From: Cloacibacterium caeni
GTDB taxonomy: Bacteria; Bacteroidota; Bacteroidia; Flavobacteriales; Weeksellaceae
DNA: 64,000 nucleotides
NCBI RefSeq assembly: GCF_907163125.1
Contig: NZ_OU015319.1
Span: forward strand, 1,674,001-1,738,000
Direction: 5' to 3'
Numbering within the stretch: the stretch's first letter is position 1; the number at the start of each line of letters is the position of its first letter. Both the position numbers and the translations under genes were made by a program. Below are positions 50,208 through 59,506 of this stretch, in pieces. The notes below the pieces were generated by a model. It did not search any database and had not been told where the DNA came from. It was given only the letters and a program-made list of their open reading frames with translations.

Positions 50208-52337
50208 TTACAAATTCTCTAAAATAAAATCAGTCATTTTTTTATACAATTGAGGTCTTGTGTTTCCGCCATAAATTCCGTGATTTTTATCTGGATACGC
50301 CATAAATTCAAACTGCTTATTGTTTTGAATTAACGCTTCAGAAAATTCCATAGAATTTTGGAAATGTACGTTGTCATCAGCTGTTCCGTGAATGAGAAGG
50401 AATTTGCCTTTTAGTAATTTCGCAAAAGTTGTAGGCGAATTCTGGTCGTAACCTTCAGGATTTTCTTGTGGTGTTTGCAAGAATCTTTCGGTGTAAATGC
50501 TGTCATAATATCTCCAATTGGTAACTGGTGCTACCGCAATTCCTGCTTTGAAAACATCTGCACCTTTTGTCATGGCTAAGCTTGCCATATAACCACCATA
50601 ACTCCACCCAAAAATACCAATTCTAGACTTGTCAATATAAGATTGATTTCCTAACCATTTTGCAGCAGCAATTTGGTCTTCTATTTCGTATTTTCCTAGA
50701 TTTTTATAGGTTACTTTTTTGTATTTTGTTCCTCTATAACCTGTTCCGCGACCGTCTACACAAACTACGATATATCCTTTTTGAACCAAATGATTGAACC
50801 AAAGTCCGTTTCCACCGTCCCAAGAATTAGAAACTTGCTGAGAACCCGGTCCTGAATATTGGAACATGAAAAGTGGATATTTTTTATTTGGGTCAAAATC
50901 CTTTGGTTTCATGATGTAAGCATTCATTTGGTCTCCTGCTTCATTCGGAATCATCATAAATTCTTTGGTAACCAAATTATCCGCATTTAATTTGCTTAAA
51001 AGTGCATCATTATTCTGCAATTCTTTCACAAATTTCCCGTTTCCATCTTTTAAAGTATAGGTAAATGGTTTTTTAGCAGTAGAATTGGTCTCAATAAAAT
51101 ATTGGAAATTTTTAGAAAAATCTGCTCTGTTATTTCCTTCCGCTTGAGAAAGTAATACAGATTTCCCTGATGAAATATTAAATTTAGAAACTACTTTATT
51201 GATGCTTCCTTTCTCGGTTGTTTGTAAGAAAACTTCTTTCGTTTTTGGGTTAAAACCATAATAATCAGTGATTTCCCAGTTTCCTTTGGTTACTTGCTTG
51301 TTCAGTTTTCCTTTTGCATCATACCAATACAGATGTCTGAAACCACTTCTCTCTGAAGCCCATAAAAATGAATTGTCCTCTAAAAATTCTAACGTAAGAT
51401 TATCGGTATCAATCCAAGCTGGGTCTGTTTCGGTTAATAATTTAGAAACGGTTCCAGAAGCAGTATTAATTTTTAAAATTTCTACTTTATTCTGATGTCT
51501 GTTGGAAGTGGCAATCGCTACCTCATCATTTTTAGCAGTACTGAAAACTTGAGGAATGTAATAGTTCTCGAAACCTGCCAAATCTAAATGGACGGTTTTA
51601 CCAGAATTTACCTGATATAAATGCGCAGAAACTTCTGAATTTTTTTCTCCCGCTTTTGGATATTTAAAACGGTAATCTGTAGGATAAAGCGATTTATTAT
51701 ACATCTGCATGTTCATCTCTGGAACTTGCGATTCATCAAATCTTACAAAAATGATGGCATCACTTCCTTTGTTCCACTGATAGAAATCTGCATGCCCGAA
51801 TTCTTCTTCATACACCCAATCTCCCAATCCATTAATCACTGAATTTTTCTTACCATCATTGGTAATTTGGGTGATTTTTCCTGATTCTAAATCTTGATAA
51901 AATAAATTATTGTCTGAAATAAAAGCCACCAATTTTCCATTAGGTGAAAATTTAGGCTCTTGAACGAAATTTCCGTTGTTCAGACTGATTATTTTTCCTG
52001 AAGTAAGGTCTTTAACATCAAATTTCCCTAAAAATGAATGTCTATAAATAGGCTCAGATTCTTTTTGCAAAAGAATTTTTGATTCATCATCAGAAAAAAT
52101 ATAACTCTCAAAACTTCCGTCTACAATATTGCCCACTTTTTCAGTGGTTTTGTAAGAATATTTTGCAATACCGCCTCTTTCGATTACGGCATAGTTCTCT
52201 CCATTTTTAAGAGAAGCGATTCCTGCAATGTTTTTGCCGCGGTAGTAACCCGAATAGATTTTTTCTAGAGTAATTTCTTGAGCAAAGCCAAAATGCATCA
52301 TTCCCAAGAAACCTAATGTTAAAAACAATTTCTTCAT
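50208..52337 (-). CDS. Secreted S9-family dipeptidyl peptidase (DPP-IV-like)
   Basis: The 709-residue protein has a signal peptide (KKLFLTLGFLGMMHFGFAQ), a beta-propeller N-terminal domain (to about 460) with GDWVYEEEFGHADFYQW that matches the DPP-IV Glu pair binding the substrate N terminus, and an alpha/beta-hydrolase domain with Ser in GIFGWSYGGYMAS, Asp in HGTADDNVHF and His in PDKNHGIYGG. Such enzymes cut dipeptides from Xaa-Pro/Ala ends in the periplasm. With three dipeptide transporters next door, it forms a peptide-use locus. It follows glucokinase by 30 nt. Confidence 0.93.
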   Translation of the reverse strand: MKKLFLTLGFLGMMHFGFAQEITLEKIYSGYYRGKNIAGIASLKNGENYAVIERGGIAKYSYKTTEKVGNIVDGSFESYIFSDDESKILLQKESEPIYRHSFLGKFDVKDLTSGKIISLNNGNFVQEPKFSPNGKLVAFISDNNLFYQDLESGKITQITNDGKKNSVINGLGDWVYEEEFGHADFYQWNKGSDAIIFVRFDESQVPEMNMQMYNKSLYPTDYRFKYPKAGEKNSEVSAHLYQVNSGKTVHLDLAGFENYYIPQVFSTAKNDEVAIATSNRHQNKVEILKINTASGTVSKLLTETDPAWIDTDNLTLEFLEDNSFLWASERSGFRHLYWYDAKGKLNKQVTKGNWEITDYYGFNPKTKEVFLQTTEKGSINKVVSKFNISSGKSVLLSQAEGNNRADFSKNFQYFIETNSTAKKPFTYTLKDGNGKFVKELQNNDALLSKLNADNLVTKEFMMIPNEAGDQMNAYIMKPKDFDPNKKYPLFMFQYSGPGSQQVSNSWDGGNGLWFNHLVQKGYIVVCVDGRGTGYRGTKYKKVTYKNLGKYEIEDQIAAAKWLGNQSYIDKSRIGIFGWSYGGYMASLAMTKGADVFKAGIAVAPVTNWRYYDSIYTERFLQTPQENPEGYDQNSPTTFAKLLKGKFLLIHGTADDNVHFQNSMEFSEALIQNNKQFEFMAYPDKNHGIYGGNTRPQLYKKMTDFILENL

Positions 52338-52367
52338 TCCTTAATTTTTAAATTTTTCTAAATGTTA

Positions 52368-53408
52368 TTATTCAGAAAAAGCTCCATAATATGCTGCTCC
52401 ATATAATGCTGTTTTGCTATTTAGGTTTAAATAAATAGGAATTCCAGCTAAAAGCGGTTCCATTTCGTCACATTTTAAGAAGCTTTCTTCTATTTTATCT
52501 TTGTTGATAAAGTTATAAATTCTTGGCGGAATTCCACCTGCTAAAATTAATCCACCTGTTGCTTTATAATTCAGCACCATATTATTGGCTCTTCTCGCCA
52601 TAAAATCTACCAGCATTTCCATTGCCAAAACGCAAGTGGTACATAATCCAGACATTGCAGTTTCACTGATTACGGCAGATTTATCTTTAGCTTCTGCTAA
52701 TTTTTGGGTAAGCCAAGCTTGTTCTTCGTAGCCTTTTACATCTCTCAAAAATTCGTAGATTTTGTAAATAGCTGGTCCAGAAACCAATCTTTCCCAAACG
52801 ATGATTTCGCCATAGGTTTTTTGTAAAAATTTCACCAATTCAAATTCTACATCTGTTCTCGGCGCAAATTCACTGTGACCACCTTCAGAAGGCATTGGTC
52901 TTAAATGTTTTCCGTCCCAGAAAAGACAAGCTTCGCCTAAACCTGTTCCTGGAGCCAAAATAGCAATATGACCACCAATAGAAGGATTTCCGTTTCTCAT
53001 GGTAATGATAAACTCGTCATCTACTTCTGTCATTCCAAAAGCCGTAGCTTCTAAATCATTAATGAGATAGACTTTATCTATTTGTAGGTCTCTACTGAGT
53101 TCTGTTACATCTATTTTAAATTTTATATTGGTAGTGTGGCAAATTCCGTTTACTACAGGACCTGCAGCTCCAATAGAAATTCTGTCTGGCTTCTCGAAAT
53201 TATTTTTTTTGATAAAATCTAGAATAATTTCTGTCAAAGAATTATGATGATTGGTGGTATACGTTTCTTCTAACTGAAGAACCATTTTGCCATTTTGCGA
53301 AACAAATTGTGCAATATTGGTTTTGGTTCCACCTACATCTGCTGCTAGAATTGAAAGGTTATTGTTTGCTGGATTTTCGATTTGTGGTAAATAAAGCGGA
53401 AATTTCAT
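52368..53408 (-). CDS. glk: Glucokinase (Glk family)
   Basis: The 346-residue protein begins with the ATP-binding sugar-kinase motif LAADVGGTKTNIAQF and continues with GAAGPVVNG, LINDLEATAFG, LAPGTGLGEACLFW, PSEGGHSEFAPR (catalytic His-Glu) and GGLILAGGIPPR. It phosphorylates glucose to glucose 6-phosphate in the cytoplasm. It is the non-ROK Glk type of E. coli. It may share a transcript with the DPP gene downstream, although no functional tie is obvious. Confidence 0.92.
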   Translation of the reverse strand: MKFPLYLPQIENPANNNLSILAADVGGTKTNIAQFVSQNGKMVLQLEETYTTNHHNSLTEIILDFIKKNNFEKPDRISIGAAGPVVNGICHTTNIKFKIDVTELSRDLQIDKVYLINDLEATAFGMTEVDDEFIITMRNGNPSIGGHIAILAPGTGLGEACLFWDGKHLRPMPSEGGHSEFAPRTDVEFELVKFLQKTYGEIIVWERLVSGPAIYKIYEFLRDVKGYEEQAWLTQKLAEAKDKSAVISETAMSGLCTTCVLAMEMLVDFMARRANNMVLNYKATGGLILAGGIPPRIYNFINKDKIEESFLKCDEMEPLLAGIPIYLNLNSKTALYGAAYYGAFSE

Positions 53409-53516
53409 AGTGTGAAAATTTTAAATATTGTGTTGTTTAATTTTAATAAAATTGCTTTGAAAAAAATTCCCCTAAAAGTACGGATTTTCAGCAATTTAAA
53501 CCTCATAGAAAACGCC

Positions 53517-54173
53517 CTAAAAACATGATTTTAGTCTTGTTATTTCGTGGAAATCCGCAACCTCTCCTTCTAGAATTGCAGACGAATGAAAGCTCTTGGC
53601 ATGAGTGAAATTTTTAATCTCAACAAGGTTAGAAGAACGTAAACCACCTCCGCATAAAATGTCTATTCTTCCCGCTGAAATTCCCACTAATTTTTGGAGC
53701 ATTTCTTTGCCTTCTTCTACATTAGATTTTCCACCAGACGTCAAAACGGTAGAAAAACCACAATTGATAAGCTTTTCCAGTGATTTTTCTAGATTTTTAG
53801 TTCTATCAAAAGCACGATGAAAAGTACATGGTTTTCCTTTTGCAAATTGGACAAGTTCCTTGCATTGCTCTTCGTTTACCTCATCATTTTGGTCTAAAAT
53901 TCCAAAAACAAAACCATCTGCTCCAGCGTTATAAAAATTTTGCAATTGGTGTTTCATCAAACTGAAGCCTTCGTCTGAATAGAAAAAATCTCCACCTCTC
54001 GGACGAATCATCACGTAAATAGGTACATCTATTTCCTTTTTTAAATTTTTGAAATCTTCTAAATCAGGAGTGGTTCCGCCCAAATGAAAATCTGCACAAA
54101 ACTCTATTCTATCTGCTCCAGCTTTTGCTGCGATAACAGCAGATTCTTTATTAAAACAAGCTATTTCTAACAT
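53517..54173 (-). CDS. cutC: CutC family protein
   Basis: The 218-residue TIM-barrel protein has the family features LEIACFNKESAVIAAKAGADRIEFC, DVPIYVMIRPRGGDFFYSD, CTFHRAFD and VLTSGGKSNVEEG. CutC was named for copper homeostasis, but its biochemical role is uncertain. The gene starts 1 nt after the stop codon of the GxxExxY gene upstream (TAA-A-ATG), so the two are translated together. Confidence 0.9.
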   Translation of the reverse strand: MLEIACFNKESAVIAAKAGADRIEFCADFHLGGTTPDLEDFKNLKKEIDVPIYVMIRPRGGDFFYSDEGFSLMKHQLQNFYNAGADGFVFGILDQNDEVNEEQCKELVQFAKGKPCTFHRAFDRTKNLEKSLEKLINCGFSTVLTSGGKSNVEEGKEMLQKLVGISAGRIDILCGGGLRSSNLVEIKNFTHAKSFHSSAILEGEVADFHEITRLKSCF

Positions 54174-54174
54174 T

Positions 54175-54552
54175 TTACAATTTGTTTACGATTCTGTGAA
54201 TTCCATCTTTTAATAACTGAGTTTTAAAATTGATTAATAATCCCAATTTTAAACCTGTAAATTTCAAATAAGTATTGGTTTGCGCAAAATGAATAGGATT
54301 TAATTCTAATACTGATTTCACTTCTACAATCACTTTTTCTTCAACTAAAATATCAATTCTATAAGCATTGTCTATTTCAATTTCTTTATAATTAAGAGCA
54401 AGTGCGTATTGTTGCTTTACCTTTAAACCTAATTTTTGAAGTTCATACACAAGTGCAGTTTCATAAGCACTTTCTAATAGTCCAACTCCGAGGTTTTTGT
54501 GCACTTCTAATGCTGCGCCAATTATTTTATAGGAAATTTCATTTTCTGTCAT
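54175..54552 (-). CDS. GxxExxY protein (second copy; PD-(D/E)XK-like)
   Basis: The 125-residue protein has IIGAALEVHKNLGVGLLESAY (GLLESAY is the GxxExxY box) and the likely nuclease motif RIDILVEEKVIVEVKSV (Asp ... Glu-x-Lys), plus LLINFKTQLLKDGIHRIVN at the end. It is only distantly similar to the copy at 28649. Its stop touches the cutC start, and five tandem palindromic units with CGCAAAG-type ends begin 24 nt before its start codon. Function unknown; the association of both copies with related repeats is the notable point. Confidence 0.88.
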   Translation of the reverse strand: MTENEISYKIIGAALEVHKNLGVGLLESAYETALVYELQKLGLKVKQQYALALNYKEIEIDNAYRIDILVEEKVIVEVKSVLELNPIHFAQTNTYLKFTGLKLGLLINFKTQLLKDGIHRIVNKL

Positions 54553-54576
54553 AGGTGTTATTAGTTTTTATTTTTT

Positions 54577-55604
54577 AAACGCAAAGTCTTACGAAATTTA
54601 TTTAAATATTAAGTGAGCAAAATTCTTATCAACGAGTTGATTTTATTAAGTTCCTGCATAAATTCTCATCTTAAATATAAAAAATATTTTCAAGCTCTTT
54701 CAATTCGCTTGCGAATAAAACTTTGCTTGCTTAAAAAGTTTTAGACATTAAAAAAACCTTTGCGTTTAAAAATTAAATAAACTTAAATGTAAGGTTTTAC
54801 GAAATTATTTAAATATTAAGTGAGCAAAATTCTTATCAACGAGTTGATTTTATTAAGTTCCTGAATAGATTCTCATCTTAAATATAAAAAATATTTTCAA
54901 GCTCTTTCAATTCGCTTGCGAATAAAACTTTGCTTGCTTAAAAAGTTTTAGACATTAAAAAAACCTTTGCGTTTAAAAATTAAATAAACTTTAAACGCAA
55001 AGTCTTACGAAAATTATTTAAATATTAAGTGAGCAAAGTTCTTATCAACGAGTTGATTTTATTAAGCTCTTGTTTAATTTCTCATCTTAAATATAAAAAA
55101 AAATATTTTCAAGCTCTTTCAATTCGCTTGCGAATAAAACTTTGCTTGCTTAAAAAGTTTTAGATCTTAAAAAAACCTTTGCGTTTAAAAATTAAATAAA
55201 CTTTAAATGTAAGGTTTTACGAAATTTATTTAAATGTTAAGTGAGCAAAGTTCTTATCAACGAGTTGATTTTATTAAGCTTCTGCAATAGATTCTCATCT
55301 TAAATATAAAAAATATTTTCAAGCTCTTTCAATTCGCTTGCGAATAAAACTTTGCTTGCTTAAAGAGTTTTAGATGTTAAAAAATCTTTGCGTTTAAAAA
55401 ATTAAATAAACTTTAAATGTAATGTTTTACGAAATTTATTTAAATGTTAAGTGAACAAAGTTCTTATCAACGAGTTGATTTTATTAAGCTCTTGTTTAAT
55501 TTCTCATCTTAAATATAAAAAATATTTTCAAGCTCTTTCAATTCGCTTGCGAATAAAACTTTGCTTACTTAAAAAGTTTTAGATATTAAAAAACCTTTGC
55601 GTTT
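54577..55604. repeat. Five tandem palindromic units of about 208-212 bp
   Basis: Unit starts are near 54577, 54785, 54993, 55205 and 55415. Each runs from AAACGCAAAG or AAATGTAAGG to CTTTGCGTTT plus a short AT linker. Inside lie TTAAGTGAGCAAAGTT facing AACTTTGCTTGCTTAA, and two perfect small hairpins, ATCAACGAGTTGAT and ATTCGCTTGCGAAT. Most positions are identical among units; a window of some 15 nt before TCTCATC varies (TTCCTGCATAAAT, CTCTTGTTTAATT and others). The array fills the entire gap between the glycosylasparaginase and GxxExxY genes. It is not a CRISPR. Confidence 0.9.
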
Positions 55605-55612
55605 AATCAATT

Positions 55613-56592
55613 TTAAATTAAGCTTTTGGCATCCATTAAGACATTGCTTTCTTGAGTGTGAACCGCGTAATTGAACCCTTTTTGCAAACAAAACGCACCT
55701 GTTTCACCAAATTTGTTGATGGCAATAAAACCAATCTGAGTATCTTTCACATTTCGGTTTTGATTCACGAAATTCTTATAAATTCTCTTCACTGCTTCTT
55801 CACACGCTTGTTGAGGAGATTTTCCTTGTCGCATTAACTCTACCACCAAATGTGAACCGCAAGTTCTAATCACTTCTTCACCATGACCAGTTGCAGTTGC
55901 AGCGCCCACTTCATTATCTACAAAAAGCCCCGCTCCAATTATGGGCGAATCCCCAACTCTACCATGCATTTTAAACGCCATTCCAGAAGTTGTGCACGCT
56001 CCAGAAAGATTTCCGTGTTCATCAAGTGCTATCATACCAATTGTGTCATGGTTTTCTATATTTACCACAGGTTTATATTCTGATGTTTTGAGCCAATCTT
56101 TCCATTCTTTTTCAGATTCTGGTGTGAGTAAATTCATTTTTTCAAAACCTTGAGAAACCGCAAATTGCAAGGCTCCATCGCCAACTAACATGACGTGAGG
56201 CGTTTTTTCCATCACGGCTCTGGCTACAGAAATTGGATTTTTGATATGTTCTAAAGATGCCACCGAACCAATATTCGCTTTTTCATCCATAATACACGCG
56301 TCTAGCGTAACTCTTCCGTCTCTGTCTGGTCTTCCTCCGTAACCTACGCTTCTTTCATTCGGGTCGTCTTCTACCAACCTTACTCCTTTTTCTACAGCAT
56401 CCAGAGCTTTTCCTCCTTGAGAAAGAACTTTCCACGCTTCTTCATTGGCTTGAATACCAAATCTCCAAGTCGAAAGCACGACTGGTTTTCTGATTTTTTT
56501 TTCGGAAGAATTTCTTCAGCTTTTAAAGGATTCAAAGCCAAGATTGCAGATAAAATTCCTGCATTTTTCAAAAATTTTCTTCTGGTAGTCAT
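55613..56592 (-). pseudogene. Glycosylasparaginase with a frameshift at an A9 tract
   Basis: The 5' part (56592 down to about 56500) encodes a Tat-like signal peptide (MTTRRKFLKNAGILSAILAL), the 3' part (from about 56500 to 55613) the mature enzyme: VLSTWRFGIQANEEAWKVL, SVGYGGRPDRDGRVTLDACI, NHDTIGMIALDEHGNLSGAC (catalytic Thr of the autoprocessing site) and GHGEEVIRTCG. The two frames meet at nine adenines (minus strand, 56495-56503); ten would restore one frame, KKIRKPVVLSTW. Everything else is intact. The enzyme cleaves GlcNAc-Asn links of glycoproteins in the periplasm, as in Elizabethkingia. Either decay, phase variation or a sequencing error. Confidence 0.85.
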
Positions 56593-56730
56593 TTATTTTA
56601 GGTTTTTATAAAGTGATCACACTAACTACAAATGAAAATACATACGCTGATAAGTCAGTTTATGAAAACTGAATTTATAGTTACAAGATAAATTATTTTT
56701 TCTAATACTAAATGATTATAGTATTAATAA

Positions 56731-56768
56731 AATCTGGGGCGCTTCCTTTGGAAGCGCCCCAGACGTAA
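56731..56768 (-). terminator. GC-rich hairpin terminator of the phosphorylase gene
   Basis: TCTGGGGCGCTTCC pairs perfectly with GGAAGCGCCCCAGA around TTT, much richer in GC than its surroundings, followed on the minus strand by TTTTATT. It lies 20-55 nt after the stop at 56787. Confidence 0.75.
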
Positions 56769-56786
56769 AAAATATTAATATATGGA

Positions 56787-58445
56787 TTAATTATTATACA
56801 TAATTTTGTAATATTCATCAGCCATTCTATCAGAATTGAACTGCTCTTTTACATCATCCATTGCATTTTTCACTACTTGTCTCCATTCATCTGGTCTTTC
56901 GTAGTACATTGGTAAAATTTGGTTTTCTAAGATGTCATACAATTGGTTCATATCATAATTGTCTACATCGAAAACGCTCATATTTGCATAATCTGCTTTT
57001 GGAACCACAAAAGAGTTCACACCATTTTTTGCAAATTCTGGAATCCAACCATCATCTGTAGAAAGGTTTACAGAAGCGTTCATAGAAGCCGTCATACCAG
57101 AAGTACCAGAAGCTTCTCTAAGAACTCTTGGGTTGATTAACCAAACATCAGAACCTTGTTTTAGAGATTTACTTAATGACAATTCATACCCTGTAAGAAC
57201 CGCCATGTTTTTATGATTTTTACTTTCTTCAACCAAGTTGTTAAAAGTAGAAATCGCTGCAAAATCTACTGGATAAGGTTTTCCTGCAAAGATAATTTGC
57301 ACTGGATATTTTTTGTTTTCCAATAATTTTCTGAATCTTTCTTTATCTTGAAGCAATAAATCTGCTCTTTTGTATCCTGCAAATCTTCTTGCCCAAACCA
57401 TTGTAAATACGTGCGGATTAAACAATTTACCACATTGGTCTGCTACAATTCTGAAAGTTCTCTTTTTAAGATATTTTTTTCTGAAATCGAATTCTTCGTC
57501 TTCTCTTTCTTCTCTAGCGTTATAGAGTGGTTTATCTGCCCAATATTTGAAATCTTGTGCATTGGTAATGGCTTTAATTTCGCAGATACCTGGATATTTA
57601 CCCCACATTTCGTTAGAAACTACACCGTGTAACTGAGAAACTCCATTCGCAATTCTTGCCATTCTCAAAGCACACAATGAGTGGTTAAATTGGTCGTTAT
57701 CTTGTCCTTCAATTTTCTTTACTTCTTCTAAGCTTAAGCCAGAGAAATAAGACATTTGGTGACAAGTGTGTACATTGTGTTTTTCGTTTCCTGCTTCTTC
57801 TGGAGTGTGCGTAGTGAAAACCAATCTTTCTTTTACTTTTTCTAAATCTCCACCGAATTTTTTCAACAAATAGAATGCTGCTGGTAAACCGTGCGGTTCG
57901 TTTAAGTGATATACTTCTCTTTCTAGGTTTAATTCGTCTAAAAGTTTAGCTCCTCCTTTTCCTAGAAGGATGTATTGAGCCAATTTTGTAGATTCATTCG
58001 CATCGTATAATCTGTGGCAGATGGTTTTAGAAACGTGGTCATTTTCTGGCACATCTGTAGAAAGTAAAAAGATAGGTGCAGTTTTAAACGTTTCTGGGTT
58101 CAGGTACATTACTTTTACCCAAACTGGTGCATCGTGAATGTCAATTTGGAATTTAATTCCTGTATCTTCCAAGAAGCTGTACATTTTCTTAGTCCAAACT
58201 GGATTAAGCGTTTGATCGTGATTTCTAGCTTGGTCATAATAACCAAATTTCCACAAAATACCGATTCCGACAGTGTCTTGCTTCAGATTATAAACACTTC
58301 TCATGTGAGAACCAGCCAAAAATCCTAAACCTCCACTGTATATTTTCAATGCTTGATCAATGGCAAATTCCATCGAAAAATACGCAACTTTCTTGCTGTA
58401 ATTCGGGTTGATGCTATAAGGCATCTGATAATTTTTAAAATCCAT
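56787..58445 (-). CDS. glgP: Alpha-glucan (glycogen) phosphorylase, short form
   Basis: The 552-residue protein is a short GT35 phosphorylase: KVAYFSMEFAIDQALKIYSGGLGFLAG, VYHLNEPHGLPAAFYLL, FTTHTPEEAGNEKH, WARRFAGYKRADLLL and the PLP/active-site block LREASGTSGMTASMNASVNLSTDDGW. It releases glucose 1-phosphate from alpha-1,4-glucans in the cytoplasm. The typical enzymes have about 800-850 residues; this compact form is common in Bacteroidota. A -7 box lies 26 nt before the start. Glucokinase, 3.4 kb away, serves the same sugar metabolism. Confidence 0.9.
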   Translation of the reverse strand: MDFKNYQMPYSINPNYSKKVAYFSMEFAIDQALKIYSGGLGFLAGSHMRSVYNLKQDTVGIGILWKFGYYDQARNHDQTLNPVWTKKMYSFLEDTGIKFQIDIHDAPVWVKVMYLNPETFKTAPIFLLSTDVPENDHVSKTICHRLYDANESTKLAQYILLGKGGAKLLDELNLEREVYHLNEPHGLPAAFYLLKKFGGDLEKVKERLVFTTHTPEEAGNEKHNVHTCHQMSYFSGLSLEEVKKIEGQDNDQFNHSLCALRMARIANGVSQLHGVVSNEMWGKYPGICEIKAITNAQDFKYWADKPLYNAREEREDEEFDFRKKYLKKRTFRIVADQCGKLFNPHVFTMVWARRFAGYKRADLLLQDKERFRKLLENKKYPVQIIFAGKPYPVDFAAISTFNNLVEESKNHKNMAVLTGYELSLSKSLKQGSDVWLINPRVLREASGTSGMTASMNASVNLSTDDGWIPEFAKNGVNSFVVPKADYANMSVFDVDNYDMNQLYDILENQILPMYYERPDEWRQVVKNAMDDVKEQFNSDRMADEYYKIMYNN

Positions 58446-58471
58446 TTTTATCGTTTCTTTAAAATCAGGTG

Positions 58472-58479
58472 CAAAGATA
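58472..58479 (-). promoter_or_regulatory. -7 box of glgP
   Basis: TATCTTTG on the minus strand, 26 nt before ATG 58445. Confidence 0.55.
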
Positions 58480-58638
58480 TTATTTTTTTAGAAAACTGAA
58501 GCGGAATGTATGTTAAGAATAGAAAATTTGATAAAAATCATAAATTCTTTTATAAAATCAGCAATCTTGCATGATGTAAATCATCTCAAAATCGGTGTCA
58601 TAAAACACAGTTTTTAATAATTTTACCAACTGAAAATC

Positions 58639-59232
58639 ATGCAAGTAAAAATTATGGAAAGAACAATGAATAAACCCCTAGCCCAAACTTTAGAAGACTT
58701 ACAAAATGTCTCGGCAGACTTTAATACCGTTGTAGAAAACCTATTCGAATTCAGTTTCGAAGAATACAACCAAGTTTTCAAAATCAACGAACTAGATGTT
58801 CCTGCCAAAACGTATAAAAGATTCCCTGTTTTTAACAATGAAAATGCTGTAGCAATTCTCATGTTATGGGGCGCTGAAAATAAAACAGCGATTCATGACC
58901 ACAAAAACTACGAGGGAAAAATAAAAGTCCTAAAAGGTGAATTAACCGAAGTGTATTACAAAGAAACCAAAGATTTTATAGAATATGAAGGCGCTGGTGT
59001 AGCAATAGAAGGTATTTCTTTCGCCGAAGAAATGGGCGGAATTCACAGTATCGTGAACAATAAACCTACGCTATCTGTAAGTTTACATATTTACAAAACC
59101 AACCAACTGAACCTAAGTGGAGTTAGAATTTTCGACTTAGAACATAAGAAATGGGCGGTTCTTAATGACAAAGCACCATCTTGCACTTGGAATTTACCAG
59201 AAGAAGCTTTTGAAAAAATTTATCAACTATAA
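58639..59232 (+). CDS. Cysteine dioxygenase-family cupin
   Basis: The 197-residue protein is a cupin of the cysteine dioxygenase type. The first motif NKTAIHDHKNYEGKIKVLKGE gives two iron-binding His (H-x-H) and the second has GGIHSIVNN with the third His. Tyr in SLHIYKTN corresponds to the catalytic region. It oxidises cysteine or a related thiol to the sulfinate. ATG 58639 is the first of three close in-frame ATGs (also 58654, 58669), so the start is uncertain by ten codons. A terminator follows. Confidence 0.82.
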   Translation: MQVKIMERTMNKPLAQTLEDLQNVSADFNTVVENLFEFSFEEYNQVFKINELDVPAKTYKRFPVFNNENAVAILMLWGAENKTAIHDHKNYEGKIKVLKGELTEVYYKETKDFIEYEGAGVAIEGISFAEEMGGIHSIVNNKPTLSVSLHIYKTNQLNLSGVRIFDLEHKKWAVLNDKAPSCTWNLPEEAFEKIYQL

Positions 59233-59265
59233 ACACAAAACCATATAAACTCAAACTTATCTTTC

Positions 59266-59302
59266 CAAAAATCCACAAGTTCTAGAATTTGTGGATTTTT
59301 TA
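59266..59302 (+). terminator. Terminator of the cysteine dioxygenase-like gene
   Basis: AAATCCACAAGTTC pairs with GAATTTGTGGATTT (one G-T pair) around TA, followed by TTTTTT. Confidence 0.8.
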
Positions 59303-59351
59303 TGTTTTAAAGCCTCGTTACATCGAAAAATTTGCCCCAAAAACCACTTTT

Positions 59352-59389
59352 GTTCGAATCATGTTCGAATCAAGCTCGAATCAGCTTCG
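59352..59389. repeat. Short 11-nt tandem repeat TTCGAATCANG
   Basis: Units TGTTCGAATCA, TGTTCGAATCA, AGCTCGAATCA and a partial GCTTCGG follow one another. TTCGAA is itself palindromic. A purpose is not evident. Confidence 0.55.
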
Positions 59390-59506
59390 GAAAACGGGTA
59401 CTTTTTCCGAACAAAACCCGAACTTGACTCGACTTTAATTGCCACTAAACTCGGAAATTTATAGTTTTTAGATTTTGTATGAAAAAACATTTCCAAGAAA
59501 TTTTTC

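Noticed and set aside
54577-55604. Tandem array looked at as a possible CRISPR
   Set aside because: Units are about 210 bp, nearly identical throughout, with no short repeat/spacer alternation and no Cas1 nearby.
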